A DNA stretch of 20,808 bases from Planctomycetaceae bacterium UBA4655 (GCA_002405515.1 DHLZ01000251.1:1-20808), one strand, 5' to 3'. Positions 1-8,137 are shown, numbered from the stretch's first letter. The notes: generated by a model from the sequence alone, not told the origin. Program-made: numbers and translations.

Positions 1-71
1 GAAACGCGCGCCGCGGGCTTCCGGGCATTTCCAGCAAACGCCTGCAGGGAAACTCGCGCCTCGGGCTTCCG
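1..71. repeat. Imperfect 23-base direct repeat, two copies
   Basis: Bases 1-23 and 49-71 match at 21 of 23 positions, differing only at the 6th and 13th bases. Each copy carries the core CGGGCTTCCG, and the repeat period is 48 bases. The first copy begins at the window edge, so a longer array could lie outside. The segment 1-143 contains no gene that I can support; it is the space downstream of the minus-strand Maf gene. The repeat could be a small intergenic repeat family or a remnant of duplication. Its function is unknown. Confidence 0.55.
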
Positions 72-143
72 TGGGACCGTGGTGCCGCTCAGTCAGCCGA
101 AAACCACTGTCAACAACATCGTGCTCGGGGTAGTAGCTGTCCC

Positions 144-740
144 TCACGGTTGTCTCGTGATTCTGGAAAAAATATCGCGAAGCGTTTCGAGGGGCAGGCC
201 GACGACGTTCGAGCCGCTGCCGGCCCGCAGCTCGAGCGGGATCGCCTCGTCCTGGTAGCCGCATGCCCCCGCCTTGCCTCGCCACAGGCCGCTGGCGAGG
301 TAGCCGTCGATCAGGTCGTGGGAAAGCGGCTTCATTTCGAGCTCGCTCTCGGTGGCGGCGAACACCGGCTCCCCCTCGGGCCTCGGCCAGACGCAGGTTC
401 CGGTCATGACCCTGTGCCGCCTGCCGGAGAGCCGTTCGAGCATCCGCCTGGCGTCGGCCTCGTCGGCGGGCTTTCCGAGGATCTCGCCCGCCACCTCGCT
501 CACCGTGTCGCAGGCGACGAGCAGCCCCTCCGGCACTTCTGCCGCCACCGCCCGGGCCTTCGCCCAGGCGAGCCGGATGACGTAGTCGCCGAGCGACTCC
601 CCCGGCCGGATCGGGCCCTCCGCGGCCTCGGCCTCCTCCGGCGGCTCGACGACGCGTACGATCCAGCCTTCGGACTCGGCCAGCGCCCGCCTCCGCGGCG
701 AGCGGCTTGCAAGGACGATGGTTCGAGGCGACGTTGGCAT
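144..740 (-). CDS. maf: Maf-family nucleoside triphosphate pyrophosphatase
   Basis: This 198-residue protein has the usual length and motifs of the Maf/HAM1-like house-cleaning pyrophosphatases, cytoplasmic enzymes that hydrolyse non-canonical or excess nucleoside triphosphates to monophosphates. Visible motifs are ASRSPRR at residues 11-17 (phosphate binding), ACDT at 77-80 with the likely catalytic Asp78, SGRRHRVMTG at 105-114, GKAGACGYQ at 155-163 and SGSNVVGLPL at 175-184. The open frame extends upstream to 1001, but conservation begins at the ATG at 740, which has an AGGGA-type ribosome site about 7 bases upstream. The extension would run antisense through the neighbouring pseudouridine synthase. 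The start codon shares two bases with the divergent start of that gene. The GYQDE stretch replaces the more usual GYGIQG-type stretch, so substrate preference among Maf subfamilies cannot be assigned from sequence alone. Confidence 0.9.
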   Translation of the reverse strand: MPTSPRTIVLASRSPRRRALAESEGWIVRVVEPPEEAEAAEGPIRPGESLGDYVIRLAWAKARAVAAEVPEGLLVACDTVSEVAGEILGKPADEADARRMLERLSGRRHRVMTGTCVWPRPEGEPVFAATESELEMKPLSHDLIDGYLASGLWRGKAGACGYQDEAIPLELRAGSGSNVVGLPLETLRDIFSRITRQP

Positions 741-1542
741 GATGGCTTCCCTCACGATACTCCACGAAGACGATTCTCTCATCGCCGTCGCGAAGCCCGC
801 CGGCATCGCGACGGCGAACGTGCCGGCTGGGGAGGAGAGCGTCTTCACGCTCGTTCGCAGGATGTTGGAACGCAAGTCCCGCACAAAAGAGCCGCCAAAG
901 ACCGGGGCGGACGCATCCTCGGCACGTTCGGCCGGCGAGACGTTCCTCGGCGTCGTCAGCCGTCTCGACAAGCCGGTGAGCGGCGTCGTCGTGATCGCCA
1001 AAACCCGTGCCGCCGCCGCCTCGCTCGCCGCGCAATTCAGGGAACGGTCGGTCGAAAAAACCTACCATGCGGTCGTCGAGGGGCGGTTTCCCTCGCCCGT
1101 CGGCCAGTGGGCGACCTGGCGGGACGTGGTCGAGCGGCCTGGCACCGACCGCGATCGACGGCAGGGGCGAGGCCGACCGCAGGCTTCGGCCGCTCGACCG
1201 GCAGAAGCGGACGACGATGGCGAGGGGCGGGGAAGCGCGGCGGAGTTGCGGGCGAGGGTTCTCAAGCGATTCGGCGAGGTCTCGATCGTGGAGCTTCGGC
1301 CGCTGACCGGGCGGCGGCACCAGCTCCGCGCGCAGTGTGCCGCCCATGGCTGTCCGATCGTGGGCGACCGAATGTACGCCGCGAGACTGCCGTTCCCGGT
1401 GGGGATCGCGCTCCATGCCCGCGAGATCGCCTTCGACCATCCCGCCACCGGTCGCCGCTGCCGGATCGTGGCGGAGTTTCCGGAGGCGTGGCGGCCGCGG
1501 TTCGCCCCGCTCATCACCGTGGTTTCCGAGCCGCGAGGGTAG
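739..1542 (+). CDS. RluA-family RNA pseudouridine synthase
   Basis: The protein resembles the RluA/RluC/RluD family, which isomerises specific uridines in rRNA or tRNA to pseudouridine. The catalytic motif appears as SRLDKPVSGV with the nucleophilic Asp near residue 77. LTGRRHQLRAQCAAHGCPI, the conserved RxHQIR-type motif, and a C-terminal ALHA..I.F.HP stretch complete the family pattern. No N-terminal S4 domain is present. At 267 residues it has the size of short RluA-like enzymes. Between the catalytic motif and the RRHQ motif lies a low-complexity Arg/Asp/Gly-rich insert. Three starts are possible: 718, 739 and 742. I chose 739 because GAGG at 725-728 sits about 10 bases upstream, while the SD-like AGGA before 718 is only 2 bases away from that codon. 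The exact RNA target cannot be read from sequence. Confidence 0.88.
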   Translation: MMASLTILHEDDSLIAVAKPAGIATANVPAGEESVFTLVRRMLERKSRTKEPPKTGADASSARSAGETFLGVVSRLDKPVSGVVVIAKTRAAAASLAAQFRERSVEKTYHAVVEGRFPSPVGQWATWRDVVERPGTDRDRRQGRGRPQASAARPAEADDDGEGRGSAAELRARVLKRFGEVSIVELRPLTGRRHQLRAQCAAHGCPIVGDRMYAARLPFPVGIALHAREIAFDHPATGRRCRIVAEFPEAWRPRFAPLITVVSEPRG

Positions 1543-1589
1543 ACTGACGTTCGTCGGCGGGCCGCCGCCGAGACGTGGAGACATTTCCG

Positions 1590-3218
1590 ATGTCGTCACA
1601 CTCCACCAGCTCACCATCGGCACGCGGCCGACGCCGCTTCCGCGACACTGCCATCGCAAGCGGCCTGCTCCCTCCCTCCGACCTCGACCGAGCGGAAGAG
1701 ATCGCCCGCCAGCGGCTCGGCGCGGCGGCCACGAGCGATGCGGTGATCGACGCGTCGACCGGCGACGTGCTCGTCGAGCAGGAGAAGCTCACCCGCTTCC
1801 AGGTGGAGCAATTGCTTCTCGGCCGCAGCAAGCTCACGCTCGGGCAATACGTGATCGTGGACCAGCTGGGGCAGGGGGGGATGGGGCAGGTCTTCAAGGC
1901 CAGGCACCGGATGATGGGCCGCTTCGTCGCCGTGAAGGTGCTGCCGCGGGCGAAATCGACGCCGGAGACGGAGGCGGCGTTTCGCCGCGAGATCGAGGTG
2001 CTCGGCCAGCTCGACCATGAGAATCTCGTGCGGGCGCTCGACGCCGGTTACGACGGGAAGGTGCACTTCCTGGTCACGGAGATCGTGCCTGGCCTCGACC
2101 TGCGTCGCCAGGTCACAAGGCATGGCGTGCTGGACCAGGTGATGGCCGCCTCTGTGATCGCGCAGGCGGCCCGCGGCCTCGCGTACGCCCACGCGGCGGG
2201 TGTCGTGCATCGTGACGTCAAGCCCGGCAACATCCTCGTGCGGGAAGACGGCCGGGTGAAGGTGTCGGATCTCGGGCTGGCAGGATCCCTGCTCGACGGA
2301 GCCGACGACGTCGGCGCAAAGCGGGTCGTCGGCACGATCGACTACACGGCCCCGGAGCAGATTCGGCATCCCGGCCAGCTGAATCCATCGGCCGACATCT
2401 ACTCGCTCGGCTGCACGCTCTACTTCGCCGTGGCCGGCCGCGTCCCCTTTCCGGGCGGCACGCGGCAGGAGAAGGCGAAGCGTCACCTGTCGGAAGAGCC
2501 TCCGCCCGCCCGCGCGGTCGCGCCGCAGATCACCGCCGAATTCGAACGGGTGATCGCGGAGATGATGGAAAAGGACCCTCGGCGGCGGGTGCCCTCCGCC
2601 AATGCGGTCGTGGAGATGCTGCGGCCGTGGACCCCGGCCGAGCCGGTGGCGATGCTTCGGCCGGCAAGAAGAAAAGGTGGGAAGACGGTCGGGCAGCAAG
2701 GCTTGCAGCGGGCGACGAGCACGTCGAAACGATCCGCTCCGGAAGCGGGTGGACCCTCGGGCCATGGCTTCGGTGAGTCGGCGGTGGACGACGCCTTCGA
2801 CGAGGGGCGGTCGCACGGAGAGTCGAGCTTCGGCGGTTCGATGTCCACGCCCGCCTGGCCGCACGCAAGCCTCGACACCGAACGCCCGAGCCTGGGATCG
2901 CTCGTCGGGATCTTCCCGCCGCCGGAGGGCCGGCCGCGTCGTCTTGCCCGATCCACAGGTGGTTGGTTGAACGCGTTGGAGGGGGAGATCTACCGCCGGC
3001 TGACGACGATCGGGCGGATCCTCTCCGCGGCGGCCGTGATCGGATTTCTGTTCGGGCTCTCAGTATCGGTTCTCCAGGCATTGTTCGGGCGATCCTGGGA
3101 CGAACTCGGCCTCGGCTTCCTCAACTTCTGGTCGGCGTCCACCGTCGTGTTTTTTGGAATGGCCGTCCTCCTCGGCCTCGCGGCCGCCCTCGGCGGCGAC
3201 GGACCATCGAAAACCTGA
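1590..3218 (+). CDS. Membrane-anchored serine/threonine protein kinase
   Basis: This 542-residue protein carries a complete Hanks-type kinase domain that phosphorylates Ser/Thr on target proteins. Visible elements are the glycine loop GQGGMGQVF, AVKVLPR with the ATP-anchoring Lys near residue 116, HRDVKPGN with the catalytic Asp near 209, DLG (for DFG) at 227-229, the APE motif near 254 and SADIYSLG. Before it, residues 15-85 form the extension frequently seen in planctomycete kinases, ending in KLTLGQYVI. After residue 350 comes a low-complexity linker, then two hydrophobic segments at about 477-499 and 511-535. The kinase domain is therefore probably cytoplasmic and tethered by a C-terminal hairpin, with no sizeable external sensor domain. 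An upstream GTG at 1575 is possible, but GGAG at 1577-1580 supports the ATG at 1590. It lies 47 bases after the pseudouridine synthase and may be co-transcribed with it. Substrates are unknown. Confidence 0.92.
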   Translation: MSSHSTSSPSARGRRRFRDTAIASGLLPPSDLDRAEEIARQRLGAAATSDAVIDASTGDVLVEQEKLTRFQVEQLLLGRSKLTLGQYVIVDQLGQGGMGQVFKARHRMMGRFVAVKVLPRAKSTPETEAAFRREIEVLGQLDHENLVRALDAGYDGKVHFLVTEIVPGLDLRRQVTRHGVLDQVMAASVIAQAARGLAYAHAAGVVHRDVKPGNILVREDGRVKVSDLGLAGSLLDGADDVGAKRVVGTIDYTAPEQIRHPGQLNPSADIYSLGCTLYFAVAGRVPFPGGTRQEKAKRHLSEEPPPARAVAPQITAEFERVIAEMMEKDPRRRVPSANAVVEMLRPWTPAEPVAMLRPARRKGGKTVGQQGLQRATSTSKRSAPEAGGPSGHGFGESAVDDAFDEGRSHGESSFGGSMSTPAWPHASLDTERPSLGSLVGIFPPPEGRPRRLARSTGGWLNALEGEIYRRLTTIGRILSAAAVIGFLFGLSVSVLQALFGRSWDELGLGFLNFWSASTVVFFGMAVLLGLAAALGGDGPSKT

Positions 3219-3245
3219 ATTCCCGCGGAAAACATCCGATTCTCG

Positions 3246-3274
3246 TTGACAACCGGCCCGTTTCCCCCTACGAA
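3246..3274 (+). promoter_or_regulatory. Sigma70-like promoter for tRNA-Phe
   Basis: A perfect -35 box TTGACA (3246-3251) is followed by a 17-base spacer and the weaker -10 box TACGAA (3269-3274). Transcription would start near 3281, giving a short leader before the tRNA at 3309. It lies just after the kinase stop, so the tRNA appears to have its own promoter. This rests on sequence matching only. Confidence 0.6.
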
Positions 3275-3308
3275 AGCACTGGAAACGGCGGTCCTGACCG
3301 CCGTGGCC

Positions 3309-3381
<73 letters not shown>

Positions 3382-3476
3382 CTGGATCGTAATCGCTGGA
3401 TCGGAAGGGCAGGCAAACTCGCGCGGTGCGCGGCAATGACGCGGGTTTGGTCGGCCGGATGCGGAGCCGCAGACGC

Positions 3477-4361
3477 CTACCGGGCCTCGATCGCGGCGGC
3501 GGCCGTTGGCCGGCCTTTGATGGCCGCTGGGGCCGCCTTGCGGATGAGCACGTCGGACGCGAAAACCGTGCCCGCGCCCATCGAGCCATCCCCCGTCCAG
3601 AGCCGGCCTTTCAGCTCGATCCTGTCGCCGGCCGAGACAAGGTCGATCGACGACGCGTCGATCGTGACCTTGGCGTCGGGGGCCACTTGCAGCCGCAGTT
3701 TCCGGATGCGTCCTGCATCCACACGGAGTTCCAGCAGGTTGCGGTGCATCTGCGTCACGACCGCCTCGATGGTTCCGGATTTGCCCGCGACGACGGGGGA
3801 GGGCTTGAAATCCCTCGCCGGGGTGAAGATCTCGATCGCCTTCACGGGATCCGCAGCCCGTCCCCGCGTGTCGAGGGTCGCTGATAGCCTCACCATCATC
3901 CCGGGCCTCAAGATCGCGACCGTCGAATCGCCGACCACGACAAGCCGGCTCACGCCCGCCGGATGGAGCTGCGCCACCAGCGGGGCGGCGTCGGGGCATT
4001 CGACGGACGACTCGACGAAGGCGACCATGCCACCGGCCAGGGGGCCCGCCGCGCCCAGCACCTGCCCGATGAAATCAGCCTCCGGAAGCTGGTCCACGAG
4101 CAGCCTGTTCTCGGCCACCGGGATCATGATCGACGGGCTCGTTCCACGGCAGGCTCCCATGTTCCAGAGCCGCTCGTAGGTCTTTTGCATGGCGGCCGAT
4201 TTGTAGAAGACGCCCCACTGGATCGTGCCGTCGGCCGCGATCGGGGGCGGCTGATCCTGACTGTCGGCGTAGGGGTTGTAGGGAACCACTTGTGCCGCCG
4301 CGGTCATCGGAATCGCCGCGGCCACCACCATTACCCACAGCGAACCTGCTCTCAGCACCAT
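3477..4361 (-). CDS. Secreted protein of unknown function with duplicated domain
   Basis: I do not recognise a named family for this 294-residue protein. It begins with a typical Sec signal peptide: a basic start, a hydrophobic core at about residues 7-20 and an AAAQ cleavage-like site near 21-24. It is therefore probably exported to the periplasm or cell surface. The mature part has an N-terminal segment containing Trp49, Tyr53, Trp67 and Cys71, then two segments (about 104-180 and 194-276) that look like diverged copies. Each has a hydrophobic strand pattern followed by a PGMMVRLSATLD or AGDRIELKGRLW stretch and a terminal I-x-IF/SDVLI strand, suggesting small beta-barrel (OB-like) domains. 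Two cysteines, 71 and 122, could form a disulfide. The start at 4361 is preferred over 4427 because GGAG lies 6 bases upstream and the signal peptide starts there. It is convergent with the tRNA and divergent from the DUF1592 gene. Function is unknown. Confidence 0.8.
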   Translation of the reverse strand: MVLRAGSLWVMVVAAAIPMTAAAQVVPYNPYADSQDQPPPIAADGTIQWGVFYKSAAMQKTYERLWNMGACRGTSPSIMIPVAENRLLVDQLPEADFIGQVLGAAGPLAGGMVAFVESSVECPDAAPLVAQLHPAGVSRLVVVGDSTVAILRPGMMVRLSATLDTRGRAADPVKAIEIFTPARDFKPSPVVAGKSGTIEAVVTQMHRNLLELRVDAGRIRKLRLQVAPDAKVTIDASSIDLVSAGDRIELKGRLWTGDGSMGAGTVFASDVLIRKAAPAAIKGRPTAAAAIEAR

Positions 4362-4378
4362 GACACTCTCCGGATTCT

Positions 4379-4409
4379 GAACGCCGCCATCTTCATCTAT
4401 GGCGTTCGG
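4379..4409. promoter_or_regulatory. Inverted repeat in divergent intergenic region
   Basis: GAACGCC at 4379-4385 is mirrored by GGCGTTC at 4403-4409. With a three-base bulge the arms extend to GAACGCC(GCC)AT and ATGGCGTTC around an 8-base loop. It sits about 18 bases upstream of the minus-strand secreted-protein start and 190 bases before the plus-strand DUF1592 start. It could be an operator or a leader hairpin for the minus gene. I found no convincing -35/-10 pair in the rest of this 237-base intergenic region. Confidence 0.35.
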
Positions 4410-4598
4410 CAACAGCGGCATGGTCAAAACACCCGGCCGTCACGCCTTCCGAAAGCGCGGACTGTGCCAGCCGACACGTATGTGCCGCTGGAACCTGCGG
4501 CAAGTTTGTCGGCTGGGCCGGTGACGACCGGCTGGAGCGGTGATGGCCGGCGTCGAGTGCCGATTCCATGGATGGAGCCGTGGAAGAGAGGATCGACC

Positions 4599-6836
4599 AT
4601 GCTGGGAAGGCCCGTCGGATCGCTGGGGGCGGTGTTGGGGGTGTTCATCGCCCTCGCACAGCCAAGCAACGCGGACGCCCCCTCCTCGCCGACGGCGGAA
4701 GATGGGCTGGGGCAGGGCCGCGCTCCCCTGAGACGACTTACCCGCCGCGAATACGAGCACTCCCTTCGCGACCTGCTCGACCTGCCCGGCCTCGCCGTCC
4801 GCGACATGCTTCCCGAGGATGGCAGGCGCCACGGATTCGATCGGTGCGCCGATGTGCTCGACGTCTCGCCGGTGCATGTCGCCGCCTGGCACGCGGCCGC
4901 GGACAAAGCCCTCCTTGCAGCCACCGTTCGGGAACCCGCGTCTCCCACGCCGGTCTCCGAGCGGCTGCTGCCCGGCGCGCAGGACTTCTTCAAACTCGCG
5001 CTGCTCGAAGGGGACGCCGTCTTCCTGAAGGACGGCCGCTACGACGCATCCGCCCTTTCGCCCGTCGGCGGACCGCTGCCCCGCAAACTCGCCTACTACG
5101 AGCGGATCAAACTGTTTCCCTACGGGCACTCCGTCGGTCTCTTTCGGCGGCAGGGCCCCAACGACCATTTCGCGCTGTTGTTCACGACGTTCACGGTGCC
5201 TCACTCGGGCCGCTATCGGCTGCGGCCTTCGGTGTGGAGCTTCTGGTGGAACAAGGGCCGGATCGAACCCTCGCGGGAGATGGGCGCCGTGACGCTGCAC
5301 GCCGCCGACCGGCTCCTCGCCACTGTCGATGCCCCGTCGCTCGAACCACGGATGCACGTCATCGACGCCTGGCTCAATGCGGGGGAGCGAATCCTGTTCA
5401 CTGCCGCGTCGCTCGATCCCGTGAAGGTGAGCGAGCGGCCGGGACGTGCGGCTGAATACGTCGGGCCCGGCATCGCGATCGACCGCCTCGACGTCGAGGG
5501 GCCACTTCACGAGGGCTGGCCTCCCGCCGGGCATCGTCTGCTCTACGGCGAGGCGGTCCAGCACGACGTGAAGCAGGTGCTCGCCACGTTCCTCTCCCGC
5601 ACTTTTCGGAGGCCGGCCACGGCGGCGGAAATCGCCCTGTACGCGGGTTTCGTGAGCCGGCGGCTTCATGCGGGCGAACCCCTCGACGCCGCCCTGCGGA
5701 AGGCCGAGCGGGCGGCGCTGTGCTCGCCTGAATTTCTCTTCCTCGGTGGTCCTCCCGGTCCTCTCGACGATTGGAATCTCGCGGCCCGGCTCGCCTCGTT
5801 TCTTTGGGACTCGATCCCGGACGACACGCTCTTCACGCTGGCACGGCGAGGCAGGCTGCGGCATCCCGACGTCCTGCGATCGCAGGTCGATCGCATGCTC
5901 GACGACCCCAGGGCGAGTCGATTCGTGGAGCATTTCCTCGACGAGTGGCTCGGCCTGCGGGAGATCGACGCCACGACGCCCGACGCGTCGCTCTATCCGG
6001 AATACGACCCGCATCTTCGGGATTCGATGGTGGCGGAAACCCGGTCGTTCTTTGCGGTCCTGCTCGCCGAAGACCGGCCCGTGACGGCCCTCGTCGACGC
6101 CGACTTCGCGATGCTCAACCAGCGGCTCGCCGGCCACTACCATCTCGAGCCTTTCGGCAAAGCGGTAGTGGGATCCGCAATCCGCCGGGTTCCGCTGCCG
6201 GATGACTCCCCGCGGGGCGGGCTCCTGGGGCAGTCGAGCGTGCTCAAGGTGACGAGCAACGGTACCGTGACCTCGCCCGTGAAGCGGGGAGCTTGGGTGC
6301 TTCGAACGCTTCTCGACGCCCCTCCCGAGCCCCCTCCGCCGGACATCCCCGCCTTCGATCCCGACGTGCGCGGCAGCGTCACGATCCGTGAGCAGCTTGC
6401 CCGTCACGCCGCCGACGCATCATGCGCGGCCTGCCACGAGGCCATCGACCCTCCGGGGTTCGCGCTGGAGAACTTCGATGTCATCGGCGGCTGGCGCGAC
6501 CGTGACCGTCGTCTGCCGTTCGCCGTTGCCGTCGCGGACGTCGCCGTCGTGGACGGCGGCGACGCCGACGGCAGGCCGATCGATGCGTCAGGCACGCTCG
6601 TCGACGGCCGCAGATTTGCGTCATTCGCCGAGTTCAAGCGGCTGCTCGCCGCCGATCCGCGGACGCTTGCCCGCTCGCTGGCGCGGCAGCTGGTCGTCTA
6701 CGCCACCGGGGCGGATGCCGGGGCGGCCGACCAGGCCGAAGTCGACGCGATCGTGGATCGCGCCATGGGAAAAGGCTACGGCGTGCGGACCATCATCCAC
6801 GAGGTCGTCGCCAGCCGGCTGTTCCGCGAGCAGTGA
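4599..6836 (+). CDS. DUF1592/DUF1588-family secreted haem-motif protein
   Basis: This 745-residue exported protein has the multi-domain architecture abundant in planctomycetes. In order: a signal peptide (about 1-26), a DUF1587-like segment with LRRLTRREYEHSLRDLLDL near 44-62, a DUF1595-like helical segment at about 322-385, DUF1592 at about 390-520, DUF1588 at about 533-630 and DUF1585 at about 665-740. DUF1588 includes a CAACH motif at residues 609-613, a potential covalent haem c site. Many relatives also carry an N-terminal cytochrome c domain; here none is seen. The start at 4599 is chosen because AGGA lies about 6 bases upstream and the signal peptide follows; the open frame to 3963 is antisense to the neighbouring gene. 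The next gene begins 15 bases after the stop, so the two form a likely operon. The biochemical role is unresolved; links to redox chemistry or polymer degradation at the cell envelope are inference from the family. Confidence 0.9.
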   Translation: MLGRPVGSLGAVLGVFIALAQPSNADAPSSPTAEDGLGQGRAPLRRLTRREYEHSLRDLLDLPGLAVRDMLPEDGRRHGFDRCADVLDVSPVHVAAWHAAADKALLAATVREPASPTPVSERLLPGAQDFFKLALLEGDAVFLKDGRYDASALSPVGGPLPRKLAYYERIKLFPYGHSVGLFRRQGPNDHFALLFTTFTVPHSGRYRLRPSVWSFWWNKGRIEPSREMGAVTLHAADRLLATVDAPSLEPRMHVIDAWLNAGERILFTAASLDPVKVSERPGRAAEYVGPGIAIDRLDVEGPLHEGWPPAGHRLLYGEAVQHDVKQVLATFLSRTFRRPATAAEIALYAGFVSRRLHAGEPLDAALRKAERAALCSPEFLFLGGPPGPLDDWNLAARLASFLWDSIPDDTLFTLARRGRLRHPDVLRSQVDRMLDDPRASRFVEHFLDEWLGLREIDATTPDASLYPEYDPHLRDSMVAETRSFFAVLLAEDRPVTALVDADFAMLNQRLAGHYHLEPFGKAVVGSAIRRVPLPDDSPRGGLLGQSSVLKVTSNGTVTSPVKRGAWVLRTLLDAPPEPPPPDIPAFDPDVRGSVTIREQLARHAADASCAACHEAIDPPGFALENFDVIGGWRDRDRRLPFAVAVADVAVVDGGDADGRPIDASGTLVDGRRFASFAEFKRLLAADPRTLARSLARQLVVYATGADAGAADQAEVDAIVDRAMGKGYGVRTIIHEVVASRLFREQ

Positions 6837-6850
6837 GGAGAAACGCGACC

Positions 6851-8137
6851 ATGACGAACGATTTTCCGAGGCCGTCGCCGGCCATGGCGAGACGCTCGTT
6901 CCTGCGGGCGGCAGGCGTGACGGTGGCGCTGCCGTGGCTCGAATCGCTGGCCGATTCCCGCACGGCCGGTGGCGAACCGCCGCGACGGCTGCTCGCGATC
7001 GAAACGACGATGGGACTTCTGCCGCAATACTTTTTTCCCCGCGACGCCGGCCGCGGGTATGAGGCCTCGCCCTATCTCGCGAAACTCGGGGCGTTTCGAG
7101 ACCGGTTCACCGTCTTCTCCGGGCTCTCGCATCCGCTCGTGGACGGCGGCCACGCGGCCGACATCTGCTTCCTCACCGGCTCGCCGCATCCCGCCGGCGC
7201 TGCATTCCGCAACTCGATATCGCTCGACCAGGTCGCGGCCGAGTCGCTCGGCGGAGCGACCCGCTTCTCCGCGTTGCCGCTCACCGTCGCGGCCCAGGGC
7301 TCCACGAGCCTGTCTTTCTCCCGGAACGGATCGCCGATTCCCGGCGAGCGCAGTCCATCGCGTCTCTACCGCCGCATGTTCGTCCAGGGCGACGCCCGCG
7401 AGACGTCCGAGCGGCTCGCGCAGCTCGAAGCCGGCCGCAGTGTGCTCGATTTCGTGGCCGTCCCGGCACGCCGGATCGACCGCTCGCTCGGCGCCGCTGA
7501 TCGCAGCCGCCTCGACCACTACTTCACGGCGGTCCGCGAAGTCGAGCAACAGATGCGGCGGGCCGAGATGTGGGAACACCGGCGCAAGCCCAGGCCGAAG
7601 CTGCCGCCGCCCCCCGAGGAACCCGAGGAGGAATTCTTCACGCTCCTGGCCTTGATGGGGCAGATGATCCGGCTCGCCTTCCAGACCGACTCGACCCGCG
7701 TCGTGACGCTGTTCGTGAACCCGGCGGTGTGGTCGCCGCGGACCCCGGGCGTTTCGCACGAGGCGCACGCCTTGACCCATCACGGCAACCGCCCTGAGAT
7801 GATCGAGGAACTCAAGGCGGTCGAGGAGCGGCAGTTCGCAATCCTTGCCGAACTGCTCGCCGCCCTCGACGGAGTGCGGGAAGGGGGCGAGACGCTGCTC
7901 GATCGCACGACGGTGCTCTATGGCTCGTGCATGGGCAACGCCAACAGCCACTCGAACACGAACCTGCCGATCCTGCTCGCGGGCGGTGGTTTTCGGCACG
8001 CGGGACATCTCAGGTTCGACCCGGCCGACCACCCCCCGCTGGCAAATCTGTACGTGAGCATCCTGCAGCGGATGGGCGTCGAGATCGAACGGTTCGCGTC
8101 GTCCACCGGCACGCTCACGGGCCTGGAGTTGACCTGA
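6851..8137 (+). CDS. DUF1552-family Tat-exported protein
   Basis: This 428-residue protein matches DUF1552, the regular genomic partner of DUF1592-type proteins in planctomycetes. The N-terminus carries a twin-arginine-like signal, RRSFLRAAG at residues 14-22 followed by a hydrophobic stretch, indicating export in folded form through the Tat pathway. Other family-like stretches are the early LLAIETTMGLLPQYFFP segment and the late TTVLYGSCMGNANSHS and NLPILLAGGG segments, reminiscent of the alkaline-phosphatase/sulfatase-like fold of related DUF1501 proteins. That comparison is inference. GAGGAG at 6835-6840 lies 10 bases before the ATG at 6851 and overlaps the previous gene's stop codon. An upstream GTG at 6833 is in frame but would come before this ribosome site. 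It probably works with the preceding gene product. Enzyme activity is not established from the sequence. Confidence 0.9.
   Translation: MTNDFPRPSPAMARRSFLRAAGVTVALPWLESLADSRTAGGEPPRRLLAIETTMGLLPQYFFPRDAGRGYEASPYLAKLGAFRDRFTVFSGLSHPLVDGGHAADICFLTGSPHPAGAAFRNSISLDQVAAESLGGATRFSALPLTVAAQGSTSLSFSRNGSPIPGERSPSRLYRRMFVQGDARETSERLAQLEAGRSVLDFVAVPARRIDRSLGAADRSRLDHYFTAVREVEQQMRRAEMWEHRRKPRPKLPPPPEEPEEEFFTLLALMGQMIRLAFQTDSTRVVTLFVNPAVWSPRTPGVSHEAHALTHHGNRPEMIEELKAVEERQFAILAELLAALDGVREGGETLLDRTTVLYGSCMGNANSHSNTNLPILLAGGGFRHAGHLRFDPADHPPLANLYVSILQRMGVEIERFASSTGTLTGLELT

Noticed and set aside
1..71. CRISPR array
   Set aside because: There are only two imperfect 23-base copies with a 25-base gap, no cas gene, and no repeat palindrome of the usual type.
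150..1547. Long plus-strand open frame across maf and the pseudouridine synthase
   Set aside because: Its translation is Arg/Pro/Gly-rich low-complexity sequence, and both genes in the other frames carry clear family motifs. It is a by-product of GC-rich codon use.
3963..4598. Upstream extension of the DUF1592-family gene
   Set aside because: It runs antisense through the secreted-protein gene and lacks family features; the signal peptide and ribosome site place the start at 4599.
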